Source: Iamia sp963728655
GTDB lineage: Bacteria; Actinomycetota; Acidimicrobiia; Acidimicrobiales; Iamiaceae
Assembly: GCA_963728655.1 (NCBI GenBank)
Contig: CAVSLD010000002.1
Coordinates: forward strand, 124,001-188,000
Reading direction: 5' to 3'
Length of the DNA: 64,000 bases
Part shown: positions 54,904 to 63,827 of the stretch, in pieces
Position numbering within the stretch: position 1 is the first letter of the stretch
How the letters are laid out: each line of letters opens with the position of its first letter
Made by a program: the position numbers and the translations under genes
The notes under the pieces: model-generated
What the model saw: only the letters and a program-made list of their open reading frames with translations
What the model was told of the DNA's origin: nothing
Database searches by the model: none

Positions 54904-56289
54904 GTGACGCGTCGCTACGACCTGGTGGTGGTCGGCGGCGGCGCGGCCGGCCTCACCGCGGCCCGCGACGGCCACCGGCGCGGCGCCGCCACCCTGCTGG
55001 TGCAGGAGGGTCCGCTCGGCGGCGACTGCACCTTCACCGGGTGCGTGCCGTCCAAGACCCTCCTGAGCGCAGCGGCGGCCGGCGAGGGCTGGGCCGAGGC
55101 CCACGTCCGGGTGCGGCGCACGGTCGCCGCGGTGGCGGCCACCGAGGACGACCGGGCCCTGGCCCGCGAGGGCATCGAGGTCCGGCACGGACGGGCGCGG
55201 GTCACCGCCCCCGATCGGGTCGAGGTCGACGGCACGACCGTCCGGGCCGGCGCCGTCGTGGTGGCGACGGGTGCGTCCCCGCTGCTGCCGCCGCTGCCCG
55301 GCCTGGCCGACATCGACATCCTCACCAGCGACAGCGTGTTCGCGGTGGCCGACCGGCCCGCCTCGCTGGCTGTGCTCGGTGCCGGGCCCGTGGGCTGCGA
55401 GCTGGCCCAGGCCTGCGCCCGCCTCGGCGTCGCGGTGACGCTCGTGGAGAGCGAGGCACGGGTCCTGCCGGGCGAGGAACCCGACGCCTCCGCGGTCGTG
55501 GCCGCCGCCCTCACCGCCGACGGGGTCGTCGTGCGCACGGGCGTGACGGCCACCGCGGCCTCGCCCACCGCCGGTGGGGTCCGCCTCGCCCTCGACGACG
55601 GGCGCCCGGTCGAGGCCGAGCGGCTGCTGGTCGCGGTGGGGCGGCGACCCGAAGGGGCGGGGCTGGGCCTGGAGGAGCTCGGCGTCCGGGTCGACGCCCG
55701 GGGTGCGGTGGTCACCGACGACACCATGGCCACCGCGGTGCGGGGGATCTGGGCCGCCGGCGACGTCACCGGCCGCCTGGCCCTCACCCACGCCGCCGGG
55801 CGCATGGCCATGGTCGCGGTGGCCAACGCCACCGGTGGCGTGCGGGCGCGGGTCCGACCCCAGCGCTTCGTGGCCGCCCAGGTGCCCTGGGCCACCTTCA
55901 CCGACCCCGAGGTGGGCCGGGTGGGGCTGACCGAGGCCGAGGCCGCGCCCCTCGGCGCCAAGGTGGCCGAGCTGCCCTTCACCGAGCTCGACCGAGCGGT
56001 GACGGCCGGGCGCACCGAGGGCTTCGTCAAGCTCGTCGCCGGCCCCCGTCGGGGCCTGGGCTGGGCCGGCGGCGGCCGCCTCCTGGGTGCGACCGTCGTG
56101 GGTCCGACGGGCGGTGACGTGGTCCACGAGGCCGCCCTCGCCCTGCGCACCTCCATGTTCACCGGCCGCCTGGCCCAGACCGTGCACGCCTACCCCTCGT
56201 GGTCCATGGCCCTCCAGATGGCCGCGGCCCAGTTCTTCTTCGAGGCCGGCGGGCGGCGGGCCCGGCCCGCCCGCCCGGCCCGGCCGTGA
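54904..56289 (+). CDS. FAD-dependent pyridine nucleotide-disulfide oxidoreductase
   Basis: 461 residues. FAD Rossmann LVVVGGGAAGLTAARDG, redox-active disulfide GGDCTFTGCVPSKT, NAD Rossmann VLGAGPVGCELAQACARLG, FAD-binding GIWAAGDVTG, and a C-terminal dimer interface with HAYPSWS in place of the HxH(P)T base motif of classical members. The pattern is closest to mercuric-reductase/dihydrolipoyl-dehydrogenase-like proteins; mycothione reductase is another option. It is not adjacent to mer or lipoyl genes. The GTG is supported by TAGGGT seven bases upstream. Confidence 0.85.
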   Translation: MTRRYDLVVVGGGAAGLTAARDGHRRGAATLLVQEGPLGGDCTFTGCVPSKTLLSAAAAGEGWAEAHVRVRRTVAAVAATEDDRALAREGIEVRHGRARVTAPDRVEVDGTTVRAGAVVVATGASPLLPPLPGLADIDILTSDSVFAVADRPASLAVLGAGPVGCELAQACARLGVAVTLVESEARVLPGEEPDASAVVAAALTADGVVVRTGVTATAASPTAGGVRLALDDGRPVEAERLLVAVGRRPEGAGLGLEELGVRVDARGAVVTDDTMATAVRGIWAAGDVTGRLALTHAAGRMAMVAVANATGGVRARVRPQRFVAAQVPWATFTDPEVGRVGLTEAEAAPLGAKVAELPFTELDRAVTAGRTEGFVKLVAGPRRGLGWAGGGRLLGATVVGPTGGDVVHEAALALRTSMFTGRLAQTVHAYPSWSMALQMAAAQFFFEAGGRRARPARPARP

Positions 56290-56341
56290 CCGCGGTCGGG
56301 CCGCGGCCGCGGGGTGGCGCCCGGGTGGGAGGCTGGGGCCG

Positions 56342-56833
56342 ATGACCGCCACCCGGACCCGGATCGCCGCCGCCCTGCTGGTGGCCGTCCTGCTCGGGGC
56401 CACCGCGGCCTGCGGGGGCGACGACCCCGAGGTCGCCGCCCCCTTCACGGCCTCGGTGGTGGGCGGCGGCGAGCTCGACTCGGCCTCCTTCGCCGGGAAG
56501 CCCACCGTCCTGTGGTTCTGGGCCCCGTGGTGCACGGTCTGCCGGGGTGAGGCCCCCGACGTGGTGGCCGCGGCCGCGGCCCTCGACGGCGAGGTGCAGC
56601 TGGTCGGCGTGGCCGGACGGGGCGAGGTGCCGGCCATGGAGGACTTCGTGGCCGAGACCGGCACCGACGACCTGACCCACGTGGTCGACGCCGACGGCAC
56701 GATCTGGGCCGACTACGGCGTCCTGTCCCAGCCCTCCTTCGCCTTCATCGCGCCCGACGGCACCGTCGAGACGGTGACCGCGACCTACGACGAGCAGGAG
56801 CTGGTGGCCCGGATGCGCGCTCTCGACGCCTGA
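56342..56833 (+). CDS. Thioredoxin-like (TlpA/DsbE-type) lipoprotein
   Basis: 163 residues. Signal ALLVAVLLGATAAC with a lipobox cysteine, then the TlpA-type fold with PTVLWFWAPWCTVCRGEAPD, where WCTVC is the redox-active CxxC, and the cis-Pro region VLSQPSFAFIAPDG. It should act outside the membrane as a thiol-disulfide oxidoreductase. It follows the FAD disulfide oxidoreductase gene by 52 bases; a functional link is possible but the two act on different sides of the membrane. A NANNNT element (GAGGCT) lies seven bases before the ATG. Confidence 0.88.
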   Translation: MTATRTRIAAALLVAVLLGATAACGGDDPEVAAPFTASVVGGGELDSASFAGKPTVLWFWAPWCTVCRGEAPDVVAAAAALDGEVQLVGVAGRGEVPAMEDFVAETGTDDLTHVVDADGTIWADYGVLSQPSFAFIAPDGTVETVTATYDEQELVARMRALDA

Positions 56834-56989
56834 TCGTCCGCGGCCGGGCCGGGGTCGCCAGGGGAGCCGAGGGGTCCACCGCCTACCCTGGACGGACGTC
56901 GATCGGCATCTGCTGGTCCGTGATGTCTGCCCAGGAGTGCCCCATGCCCCACCGTCGCGTCCCCACCACCCCCACCCTCGGGCGCTGAC

Positions 56990-57256
56990 GTGGCGGGCAA
57001 GAGCAGGCCGTCGGCCGAGAAGCGTCGCATCGACAAGGAGCGCCAGGAGAAGCAGGCGGCCAAGCGCGAGCGCCGCCACAACCGCGAGTCCGGAGGCGAC
57101 GCGGGGGCCGAGGACGGCCCCAGCCAGGAGGAGCTCATGGAGCGCTTCCGCGTGCTGAGCGAGGCCCACGCCGCCGGCAAGGTCACCGACGAGGACTTCG
57201 AGCCGGCCCGCCACGAGCTCATGGTCGCCCTCGGCGTGGAGGACCCGGTCGACTGA
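56990..57256 (+). CDS. Small basic SHOCT-like protein
   Basis: 88 residues from a GTG. The N-terminal half is Lys/Arg/Glu-rich (EKRRIDKERQEKQAAKRERR), the C-terminus reads ERFRVLSEAHAAGKVTDEDF, a SHOCT-type helix. A short ORF (MPHRRVPTTPTLGR) lies just upstream at 56944-56988 and could be a leader peptide. The stop lies inside the (CTGAC)8 repeat. Function is unknown. Confidence 0.6.
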   Translation: MAGKSRPSAEKRRIDKERQEKQAAKRERRHNRESGGDAGAEDGPSQEELMERFRVLSEAHAAGKVTDEDFEPARHELMVALGVEDPVD

Positions 57257-57292
57257 CCTGACCTGACCTGACCTGACCTGACCTGACCTGAC
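57253..57292. repeat. Microsatellite (CTGAC)8
   Basis: Eight perfect 5-base units, 40 bases, beginning within the stop codon of the gene at 56990 and lying between two convergent genes. A pentamer repeat can change length by slippage. Because it starts at the TGA of that gene, expansion would not alter the upstream protein. Confidence 0.85.
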
Positions 57293-57331
57293 GGAACGCT
57301 CGGGGGCACCGCCCCGCTCGGGGGCCCCAGG

Positions 57332-58007
57332 TCAGCCGGGCTCGTCGAGGGCGACGGGCGTGGGCCCGAACACGAACAGCCCGTCGAGCGCGTCGCCGGG
57401 CGGGACGCTCCAGTCCATGGCCGCCACCTGGGACCGGCTCCGGCGGCCCAGGCGCAGGCGCAGCACCTCGAACGGCGTGGTCCGCAGCTCGGCGACGGGG
57501 CCGTCGACCGCGGCCCGCACCACCCGCCCCTCCGGGAGGCGGACGGCCACCGGCACCTCGAGCAGGGTCACCAGGCGCTCGGCCACCAGGCCGACGGTCT
57601 CGACGTCGCGGGCGCCGGGGCGCCCCGAGCGCGGCCCGCACGTCGTGCTCGTGGGTGAGGGCGTCGACCATGCCGGGCCACAGCTGGCGCTGGCGCAGGA
57701 CGTCCTCCATGAAGGGCGACAGCTCGGCCCAGCGGGCGAGGAGCGCCCCCAGGGGCTCGTCGGCGTGGCGCGCCACCTGCGCCGCGGTCTGGGCCTCGGA
57801 CGGCGGACCGGAGATGCGTCCGTCGGCGCCGTCCTCGATGTTGCCCACCAGGTGGGCGACCACGTCGTGGGCGGTCCAACCCGGGCAGGCGGGGACGGCG
57901 ACGTCGCCGGCCGACTCACCCTCGTCGGCGAGCAGCGCGCTCAGCCGCTCCCGCACCCGGGCGTAGTGGTCACCCAGGTCCACCTGGGCGGGCGCGTCCG
58001 ACGACAC
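57332..58007 (-). CDS. Maleylpyruvate isomerase-family mycothiol-dependent (DinB) enzyme, one frameshift
   Basis: About 224 residues after repair near 57620. N-terminal DinB-like bundle with VPACPGWTAHDVVAHLVGNI (first metal His), WPGMVDALTHEHDVRAALG (HEHDVR, metal His pair), then a C-terminal domain (VRAAVDGPVAELRTTPFEVLRLRLGRRS). This layout is the TIGR03083/MDMPI family, in which mycothiol is the cofactor. GTG start at 58005-58007. The actual substrate is not clear. Confidence 0.82.
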
Positions 58008-58070
58008 CGGCGCAGGCCGAGGTCGGGTCCGGCGGGGCGGGGACCCGGCCAGGGCGGCCCGCCCGACGTG

Positions 58071-58439
58071 TCAGGACGGGCGGCCCTCGGCCAGGGCGGC
58101 GTGGACGGCGTCGTACATGGGCTTGGGCGCCAGGTCGGCGTCGAAGGGCAGCGGTGCGGTGCCGGGCTCGAGGACGTCGTCGAGCCAGGTGTCGCCGTCG
58201 TCGATCCAGCTTGGCCGCGGAGCCGACCCGCAGGTCGGCGGGCACCGAGCGGCCAGCGAGCACGGTGCGCCGTCGCACGTGGCGGCGTCGACCCCGTCGG
58301 GCCCCGGCGGCATCGACGCGGTGGTCGTGGGCTCGGACTCCTTGCTCGACCCGTCCCCGCTGCAGCCGACCGCAGCCAGCACCACCACCAGGGCGCCGAC
58401 GACCCGTGCCACCCGGCGGACGGCGGCGGGGAGGGGCAT
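58071..58439 (-). CDS. Putative lipoprotein (frameshifted)
   Basis: About 120 residues. Signal VARVVGALVVVLAAVGC, a Ser/Thr linker and an acidic domain (RSVPADLRVGSAAKLDDGDT reconstructed across two frame breaks near 58260 and 58210, then DTWLDDVLEPGTAPLPFD). It diverges from the DapA-like gene across 45 bases. Function is unknown. Confidence 0.6.
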   Translation of the reverse strand: MPLPAAVRRVARVVGALVVVLAAVGCSGDGSSKESEPTTTASMPPGPDGVDAATCDGAPCSLAARCPPTCGSAPRPSWIDDGDTWLDDVLEPGTAPLPFDADLAPKPMYDAVHAALAEGRPS

Positions 58440-58471
58440 CCCTCGCTGCCTACCACCTGCAGGGCATCACC

Positions 58472-58477
58472 TAGGTT
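58472..58477 (+). promoter_or_regulatory. -10 element TAGGTT, leaderless start of the DapA-like gene
   Basis: TAGGTT ends seven bases before the GTG at 58485, with no Shine-Dalgarno. Confidence 0.5.
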
Positions 58478-58484
58478 CGCGACG

Positions 58485-59424
58485 GTGCACGCACGCATCC
58501 AGCCCGGGCGCACGATCACCGGCATGTCGGCCGTCCTCGTGCCCTTCACCGCCGACGGCGCGATCGACTGGCCGGCGGTCGAGGCCCACGTGGCCCGCAC
58601 CGCGGCGGCCGGGCTCACCCCGGCGGTGAACATGGACACCGGCTACGTCCAGCTCCTCGCCCCGGCCGACGCCGAGCGGGTGCTCGACCTGGCCGCCGAG
58701 GTCACCGGTGGCGACTTCGTGGCCGGCGCCTTCGTGGCCGACGGCCGCCGGCGACCCCTTCGCCCTCGACGCCTACGTCGCCGCGTGCGAGGCGGTGGCC
58801 CGGCGGGGCGGCGACGCCGGTGATCTTCCCCTCCCACGGCCTCAACGCCCTCGACGACGACGGGTGGGTCGAGGCCCTCGGTGCCCTCGGCGCCGACGGT
58901 CGACCGCTTCATCGGCTTCGAGCTGGGACCGATGTTCGTGCCCTACGGCCGCATCCCGTCCCTCGACGCCTACCGGGGGCTGCTCGGCATCCCCCAGTGC
59001 ATCGGGGCCAAGCACTCCTCCCTCAGCCGGCAGGCTGGAGTGGGACCGCCTGGCCGTCCGCGACGAGCTGCGGCCCGACTTCCACGTGCTCACCGGCAAC
59101 GACCTGGCCATCGACATGGTCGATGTACGGGTCGGACTACCTGCTGGGCCTGTCGACCTTCGCCCCCGAGGCCTTCGCCGCCCGCGACCGCATGTGGGCC
59201 GACGGCGATCCCGGCTTCCACGAGCTCAACGACCTGCTGCAGTACCTGGGCCAGTTCACCTTCCGCGCCCCGGTGCCCGGCCTACCGCCACGACGCGGCC
59301 ATGGCCTTCGTGCTGCGGGGCTGGGCCACGCAGCGACGTCACCCCGCCGGGCGTGCCCCGCCGTCCCGAGGCCGACCGGGCCGTGCTGGCCGACATCCTC
59401 GAGCGGCTGGAGGCGCTGGCGTGA
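58485..59424 (+). CDS. DapA/N-acetylneuraminate lyase-family aldolase (frameshifted)
   Basis: About 310 residues after repair. ITGMSAVLVPFTADGAIDWPAVEAHV is the usual DapA-family start, followed by GLTPAVNMDTGYVQLLAPAD, FPSHGLNALDDDGWVEAL, CIGAKHSSLSR with the Schiff-base Lys, VLTGNDLAIDMV, and YGSDYLLGLSTFAPEAF. Members are aldolases or dehydratases acting on keto acids. About seven breaks lie between 58750 and 59340. It is translationally coupled (GTGA) to an Old Yellow Enzyme-like gene, which suggests a shared catabolic pathway. GTG chosen from the -10 seven bases upstream. Confidence 0.78.
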
Positions 59425-60836
59425 GCGCCCGGCTGACCCAGGTCAAGAAGCTGGACACCCTCGACGACCTGCGGGCCCACCTCGACGCGCTCGGGGTCGA
59501 GCTGCCGGTGGCCGACGAGGTCGAGCCCGACGGGGTCCTCTCCACCCCGGTCGAGGTGCGCGACGGCTCGCGCCGGCACGCTCACCGATGCCCAACCGCT
59601 TCGCGGTGCTGCCCATGGAGGGGTGGGACGGCACCACCGACGGCCGTCCCACCGACCTGGTGCGCCGCCGGTGGGGCCGCTTCGGCGCCAGCGGCTGCGG
59701 CCTGGTGTGGGGCGAGGCCACCGCGGTGCGCCCCGACGGCCGGGCCAACCCCCACCAGCTGGTGCTCGGACGAGACGACCGTCGACGACGCTGGCCGCGC
59801 TCCGCGGCCTGCTCGCCCCCGACCAGGTGGCCGGCGCTGCAGCTGACCCACTCCGGGCGGTGGAGCCGGCCCGAGGGCGAGCCCGGCGCCCCGCACCGCC
59901 TACCCCCACCCCGTGCTCGACGGGCGGGTGGGCGTCGACGCCGCGGCCGTGCTCTCCGACGACGAGCTCGACGAGCTGGTCGAGGCCTACGTGGCCGCCG
60001 CCGTGCTGGCCCAGCAGGCCGGGTTCGCCTTCGTCGACGTGAAGCACTGCCACGGCTACCTGCTCCACGAGCTGCTGAGCGCCCACGACCGGCCGGGGCC
60101 CTACGGCGGCGACCTGGCCGGGCGCACCCACTTCCTGCGCTCGGTGGTCGCCGGCATCCGCGACCGGGCCCCGGGCCTCGCCGTCGCCGTGCGCCTCTCG
60201 GTGTTCGACCTCATGCCCTTCCCCGCCGGGCGCCGACGGGGTCGGCGAGCCCGACGGCGACGGCGCCCGTACCGCTTCGCCTTCGGCGGCGACGGCACCG
60301 GGCTGGGCATCGACCTGGCCGAGACCCACGCCCTGCTCGACGTGGTCGAGGAGCTGGGCATCGGCCTGGTCAGCACCACCGCCGGCAGCCCGTACTACAA
60401 CCCCCACGTCCAGCGCCCGGCCTACTTCCCGCCCTCCGACGGCTACCAGCCGCCGGAGGACCCGCTGGTGGGCGTGGCCCGCCAGGTGGCCGCCACCGCC
60501 GAGGTCACCGCCCGCCACCCCGGGCTCGCCGTCGTCGGCGGCGGCCTGTCCTACCTGCAGCAGTGGCTGCCCCACGTGGCCCAGGCCGTGGTGGCCTCCG
60601 GCGGCGCCGACCTGGTCGGCCTGGGCCGGATGGTGCTGTCCTACCCGGACCTGGCCGCCGACGTGCTCGCCGGTCGACCCCTGCAGACCCGCCTGGTGTG
60701 CCGGACCTTCAGCGACTGCACCACCGCCCCCCGCAACGGGCTGGTGTCGGGCTGCTTCCCGCTCGACCCCTTCTACAAGGACCACCCCCAGCGGGTGGAG
60801 CTGACCCGGGCCAAGAAGGAGGCCCGCGACCGCTGA
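59421..60836 (+). CDS. NADH:flavin oxidoreductase, Old Yellow Enzyme family (frameshifted)
   Basis: About 468 residues after repair. MPNRFAVLPMEGWDGTTDGRP, LQLTHSGRWSRPEGEPGAP, VDVKHCHGYLLHELLS with the substrate-binding His pair, LAVVGGGLSYLQQWLPHVAQ and a C-terminal cysteine cluster (CRTFSDCTTAPRNGLVSGC) that could bind an iron-sulfur cluster as in 2,4-dienoyl-CoA-reductase-like members. It should reduce an activated alkene. Breaks lie near 59580, 59770, 59840, 59900 and 60230-60260. It overlaps the DapA-like stop by four bases. Confidence 0.82.
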
Positions 60837-60902
60837 GCCCGCTCGGGCCTCGACCGGCGCTGTGACCGATGCCCCACTCGCGCGTGATCCCGGCGGCCCG
60901 GA

Positions 60903-60919
60903 TGTTACCGTCGGTTACA
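60903..60919. promoter_or_regulatory. Operator-like TGTTACCGTCGGTTACA before the PF10118 gene
   Basis: A near-palindrome of 17 bases, with one mismatch between the arms, about 40 bases upstream of the GTG at 60961. TetR-type repressors in actinobacteria use sites of this size and often control lipid-catabolic genes. No TetR gene is in the window, so it remains a candidate. Confidence 0.35.
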
Positions 60920-60960
60920 GCGATGGTGCGCCCGCACGCACGGCGACCGAGGAGCCACCC

Positions 60961-61848
60961 GTGAGCACCGCCACCCCGCCCTGGACCGCCCGGCCCGCCC
61001 GCCGGTGAGGGCCCGGCGCATCTCCTTCGACCACCCGGCAGAGGGCCTCAGCCGCCACTTCATGGGCGACGACCTGGTGATGAGCCACGTCGTGGCCGTG
61101 CTCTCGGCCCTGTTCCCCGAGGGCGAGGACTTCTTCGTCCGCATCGGTCCGCCACTACCGAGACGAGATCGACGACCCCGAGCTGAAGAGCGAGGTGGCC
61201 GGCTTCATCGGCCAGGAGGCCACCCACGGCCGGGAGCACCGCACCTTCAACGAGCGCCTGGCCGACCTCGGATTCCCCACCCGCCTCATCGACCGCTCCA
61301 CCGGTGCCCGGCTGCGGTTCAACGAGAAGGTGCTGCCGCCCCACGTGCAGCTGGCCATCACCGCCGCCCTCGAGCACTACACCGCGACCCTCGCCGAGGT
61401 GCTGCTGGAGGACCCAGCAGCCCGGGCCGCCTTCGGCGACAGCGACGAGGTCCGCAACCTCCTGCTCTGGCACGCCATCGAGGAGAGCGAGCACAAGGCC
61501 GTCGCCTTCGACGTCTACCAGGCGGTGTGCGGCGACCCGAAGGTGCGGGCCCGGGTGATGGACCTCATCACCGTCGGCTTCATCGGCACCAGCGTGGCCT
61601 TCACCGCCCTGTCGCTGGTGATGGACCCCGCCTCCCGCGACCTGCGTCGCCTGGGCCGGAGCCTGGCCGAGGTGCGGCGGTCGCCGTGGCTCACCAGGGC
61701 CGTGCGCCGTCGCATCCGCGACTACAACCGGCCCGACTTCCACCCCGACGACCACGACGCCACCGCCCTGCTGGCCGAGTGGCGCGAGCGCCTCTTCGGC
61801 ACCGAGGGCGAGCTGGTCGACCACCTCCAGGAGCGCCGGGCCGGCTGA
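60961..61848 (+). CDS. PF10118-type metal-dependent hydrolase (frameshifted)
   Basis: About 295 residues after repair. The start is taken at the GTG at 60961, which has GAGGAG about eight bases upstream, although the frame is interrupted near 61000; a GTG at 61005 is the alternative. A second break is near 61150. Motifs of the family, FIGQEATHGREHRTFNE and HAIEESEHKAVAFDVYQ, supply a set of Glu/His residues that could bind a di-iron or similar centre. The reaction is unknown; the name metal-dependent hydrolase is historical. Patatin follows on the same strand. Confidence 0.75.
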
Positions 61849-61896
61849 GCCCTCGGCCGCCGGTCGACCGCCCGTCGCGGGGCGGGGGCGACTGCG

Positions 61897-61902
61897 TACC
61901 CT
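61897..61902 (+). promoter_or_regulatory. -10 element TACCCT, leaderless start of the patatin gene
   Basis: TACCCT ends seven bases before the ATG at 61910, with no Shine-Dalgarno. Confidence 0.5.
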
Positions 61903-61909
61903 CCCCTCC

Positions 61910-62963
61910 ATGTCCGGTCCCGTCGCGCGTCGCCCTGGCCCTGGGCAGCGGCGGGGCCCGGGGGTACGCCCACATCGGCGCCATCGAGGTCCTCGAGGAG
62001 CGGGGCGCCGAGATCACCACCATCGCCGGGTCGTCGATGGGATCCCTGGTGGGCGCCCTGCGCGCCGCCGACCGCCTGCCGGCCTACACCGAGTGGGTCA
62101 CCGGGCTGCGCCAGCGCGACGTGGTGCGCCTGCTCGACCCCTCGCTGTCGGCCCCGGGCGTCATACGGGGCGAGAAGATCGTGGCCCGGGTCCGCGAGCT
62201 GCTCGAGGATGCGTCGATCGAGGACCTCCCGATCCCGTTCACCGCGGTCGCCACCGACCTCCTCGCCGGCAAGGAGGTGTGGTTCCAGCGGGGGCCGGTG
62301 CACGCTGCCATCCGGGCGTCCATCGCCATCCCCGGCGTCATCACCCCCGTGGTGCTCAACGGCCGCCTCCTCGCCGACGGCGGGCTGATGAACCCGGTCC
62401 CCATCGCCCCCACCTCGGCCTCGGGCGCCGACCTCACCGTCGCCGTGTCGCTCGAGGGTGACTCCCGGCTCGACCCGGAGGGCCCGGCCGTGCAGGAGAC
62501 GGCGGAGTCCCGACCGGCCGAGGAGTGGATCGACCGCTTCCGCGCCACCGCCTCCCACCTCCTCGACCGCGATGCCGTGCGCAGCATCATGGCCCGCTTC
62601 GGCGGGGGCGACGGCGACGAGGCCGAGGTCGACGACGGCGTCCCCGAGGACCTCGTGGAGGAGGTCTTCGGGCCCCTCCCGGCGGGCCTGGGCAAGTTCG
62701 ACATGATGAGCCAGTCGATCGACGCCATGCAGTCCCTGCTGGTGCGCTACCGCCTGGCCGGGTACCCGCCCGACGTCCTGGTGTCGGTGCCCAAGGACGC
62801 CTGCCGCAGCCTCGACTTCCACCGGGCCGAGGAGATGCGGGCCCTCGGCCGGCGCCTCACCACCGAGGCCCTCGACGCCGCCGGCGTGCTGTCCGGGGAG
62901 CCCGACGAGTCGGCCGCCCCCACCGCCCCGTCGGACGACACCGACCTCGACGCCACCGGCTGA
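61910..62963 (+). CDS. Patatin-like phospholipase (one frameshift near 61920)
   Basis: About 350 residues. The glycine-rich oxyanion loop GSGGARGYAHIGAIEVL, nucleophile GSSMGS and the Asp of the dyad in LLADGGLMNPVP define the patatin-like/RssA fold. It should hydrolyse phospholipid or fatty-acyl esters. The frame changes after the first few residues (MSGP) and is normal thereafter. The C-terminal part contains an acidic segment (GGGDGDEAEVDDGVPEDLVEE). It follows the PF10118 gene by 61 bases but has its own -10. Confidence 0.85.
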
Positions 62964-63051
62964 GCCGCACGGCCGACACCGCCCCGGCGGGACCCCCCCC
63001 ATGTCGCGCCCCGCCCGTCTACGCTCGGCCCAGCCGACCAGGGTGGTGACC

Positions 63052-63645
63052 ATGACCGGACGCGACACGACGACGAGCGCGAGGCCGGCGGTCGGCGCCG
63101 CCGGCTGGTCGGTCCGGGGCGTGGTGCTGGCAGCGCTGCTGCTCGGGGCCGCGGCCTGCTCCTCGCCCGAGGCCTCCGCGATCGTGAAGGACAGCGAGCC
63201 CGTCACGACCGAGGCCCCGACCACCGACCCGCCCCCCACGACCGAGTCGTCCACCACCGAGTCGTCCACCACGACCACCCCCGGCACCACCGACAGCGGA
63301 CCGCCCAGCACCTCGGGCGCCACCATCCCCGGCGACGACTTCGGGTGCCCGGCGAGGGGCGACACCTCGCTCTTCCCCTGCGACGACGACGACCCGACCG
63401 ACAACATCTGGCACGTGGGCAGCTGCCTCACCTACCTGGAGGACCAGGACGCCTACGGCGAGGCGGCCTGCGCCGGGGCCACCAACTTCATCAAGGAGCT
63501 GGCCCAGCCCCTGGGCGGCGCGGCCGGGGAGTGCTTCTTCGACCACGTGGCCACCGTCGAGCTCACCGACGAGGAGCTGCAGGTGTCGGGCCCCGACGGC
63601 GGCCCCGCCGCGGCCGGCAGCATCTGGTGCGTCTCCGACCCGTGA
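63052..63645 (+). CDS. Putative lipoprotein with Thr/Ser-rich linker and Cys-rich domain
   Basis: 197 residues. Signal VRGVVLAALLLGAAAC, then a Thr/Ser/Pro-rich linker (TTEAPTTDPPPTTESSTTES) typical of a surface tether, and a C-terminal domain with six cysteines (FGCPARG, LFPCDDDD, GSCLTYLED, AACAGAT, GECFFDH, IWCVSD) that may form three disulfides. Start: an ATG at 63052 or an in-frame GTG at 63046; TACGCT at 63020 is a plausible -10. Function is unknown. Confidence 0.75.
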   Translation: MTGRDTTTSARPAVGAAGWSVRGVVLAALLLGAAACSSPEASAIVKDSEPVTTEAPTTDPPPTTESSTTESSTTTTPGTTDSGPPSTSGATIPGDDFGCPARGDTSLFPCDDDDPTDNIWHVGSCLTYLEDQDAYGEAACAGATNFIKELAQPLGGAAGECFFDHVATVELTDEELQVSGPDGGPAAAGSIWCVSDP

Positions 63646-63827
63646 CCTGAGCATCGGTGGGGCGGCCCGAGCCGATGCAGGGTCGACGGGCTGAGCGGAG
63701 CGTCGCCTCCGAACGGGGTCCGGCAGGTCGGCGGAGAGGGGCGGTGGCACCGGCTCGCGGCGTCGCCGCAGGGCGGGCGGCCGAGCAGGTCGCCACCGGG
63801 CTCCGTCGGCGCGGCGCGGTGCGGTGG
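63646..63827. other. Convergent intergenic region, 182 bases
   Basis: It lies between a plus-strand lipoprotein and a minus-strand HNH-type gene. I see no gene, strong hairpin or repeat. Confidence 0.4.

Noticed and set aside
63646..63827. A small gene between the last lipoprotein and the HNH gene
   Set aside because: Short ORFs there have no ribosome site, no signal and no family resemblance.
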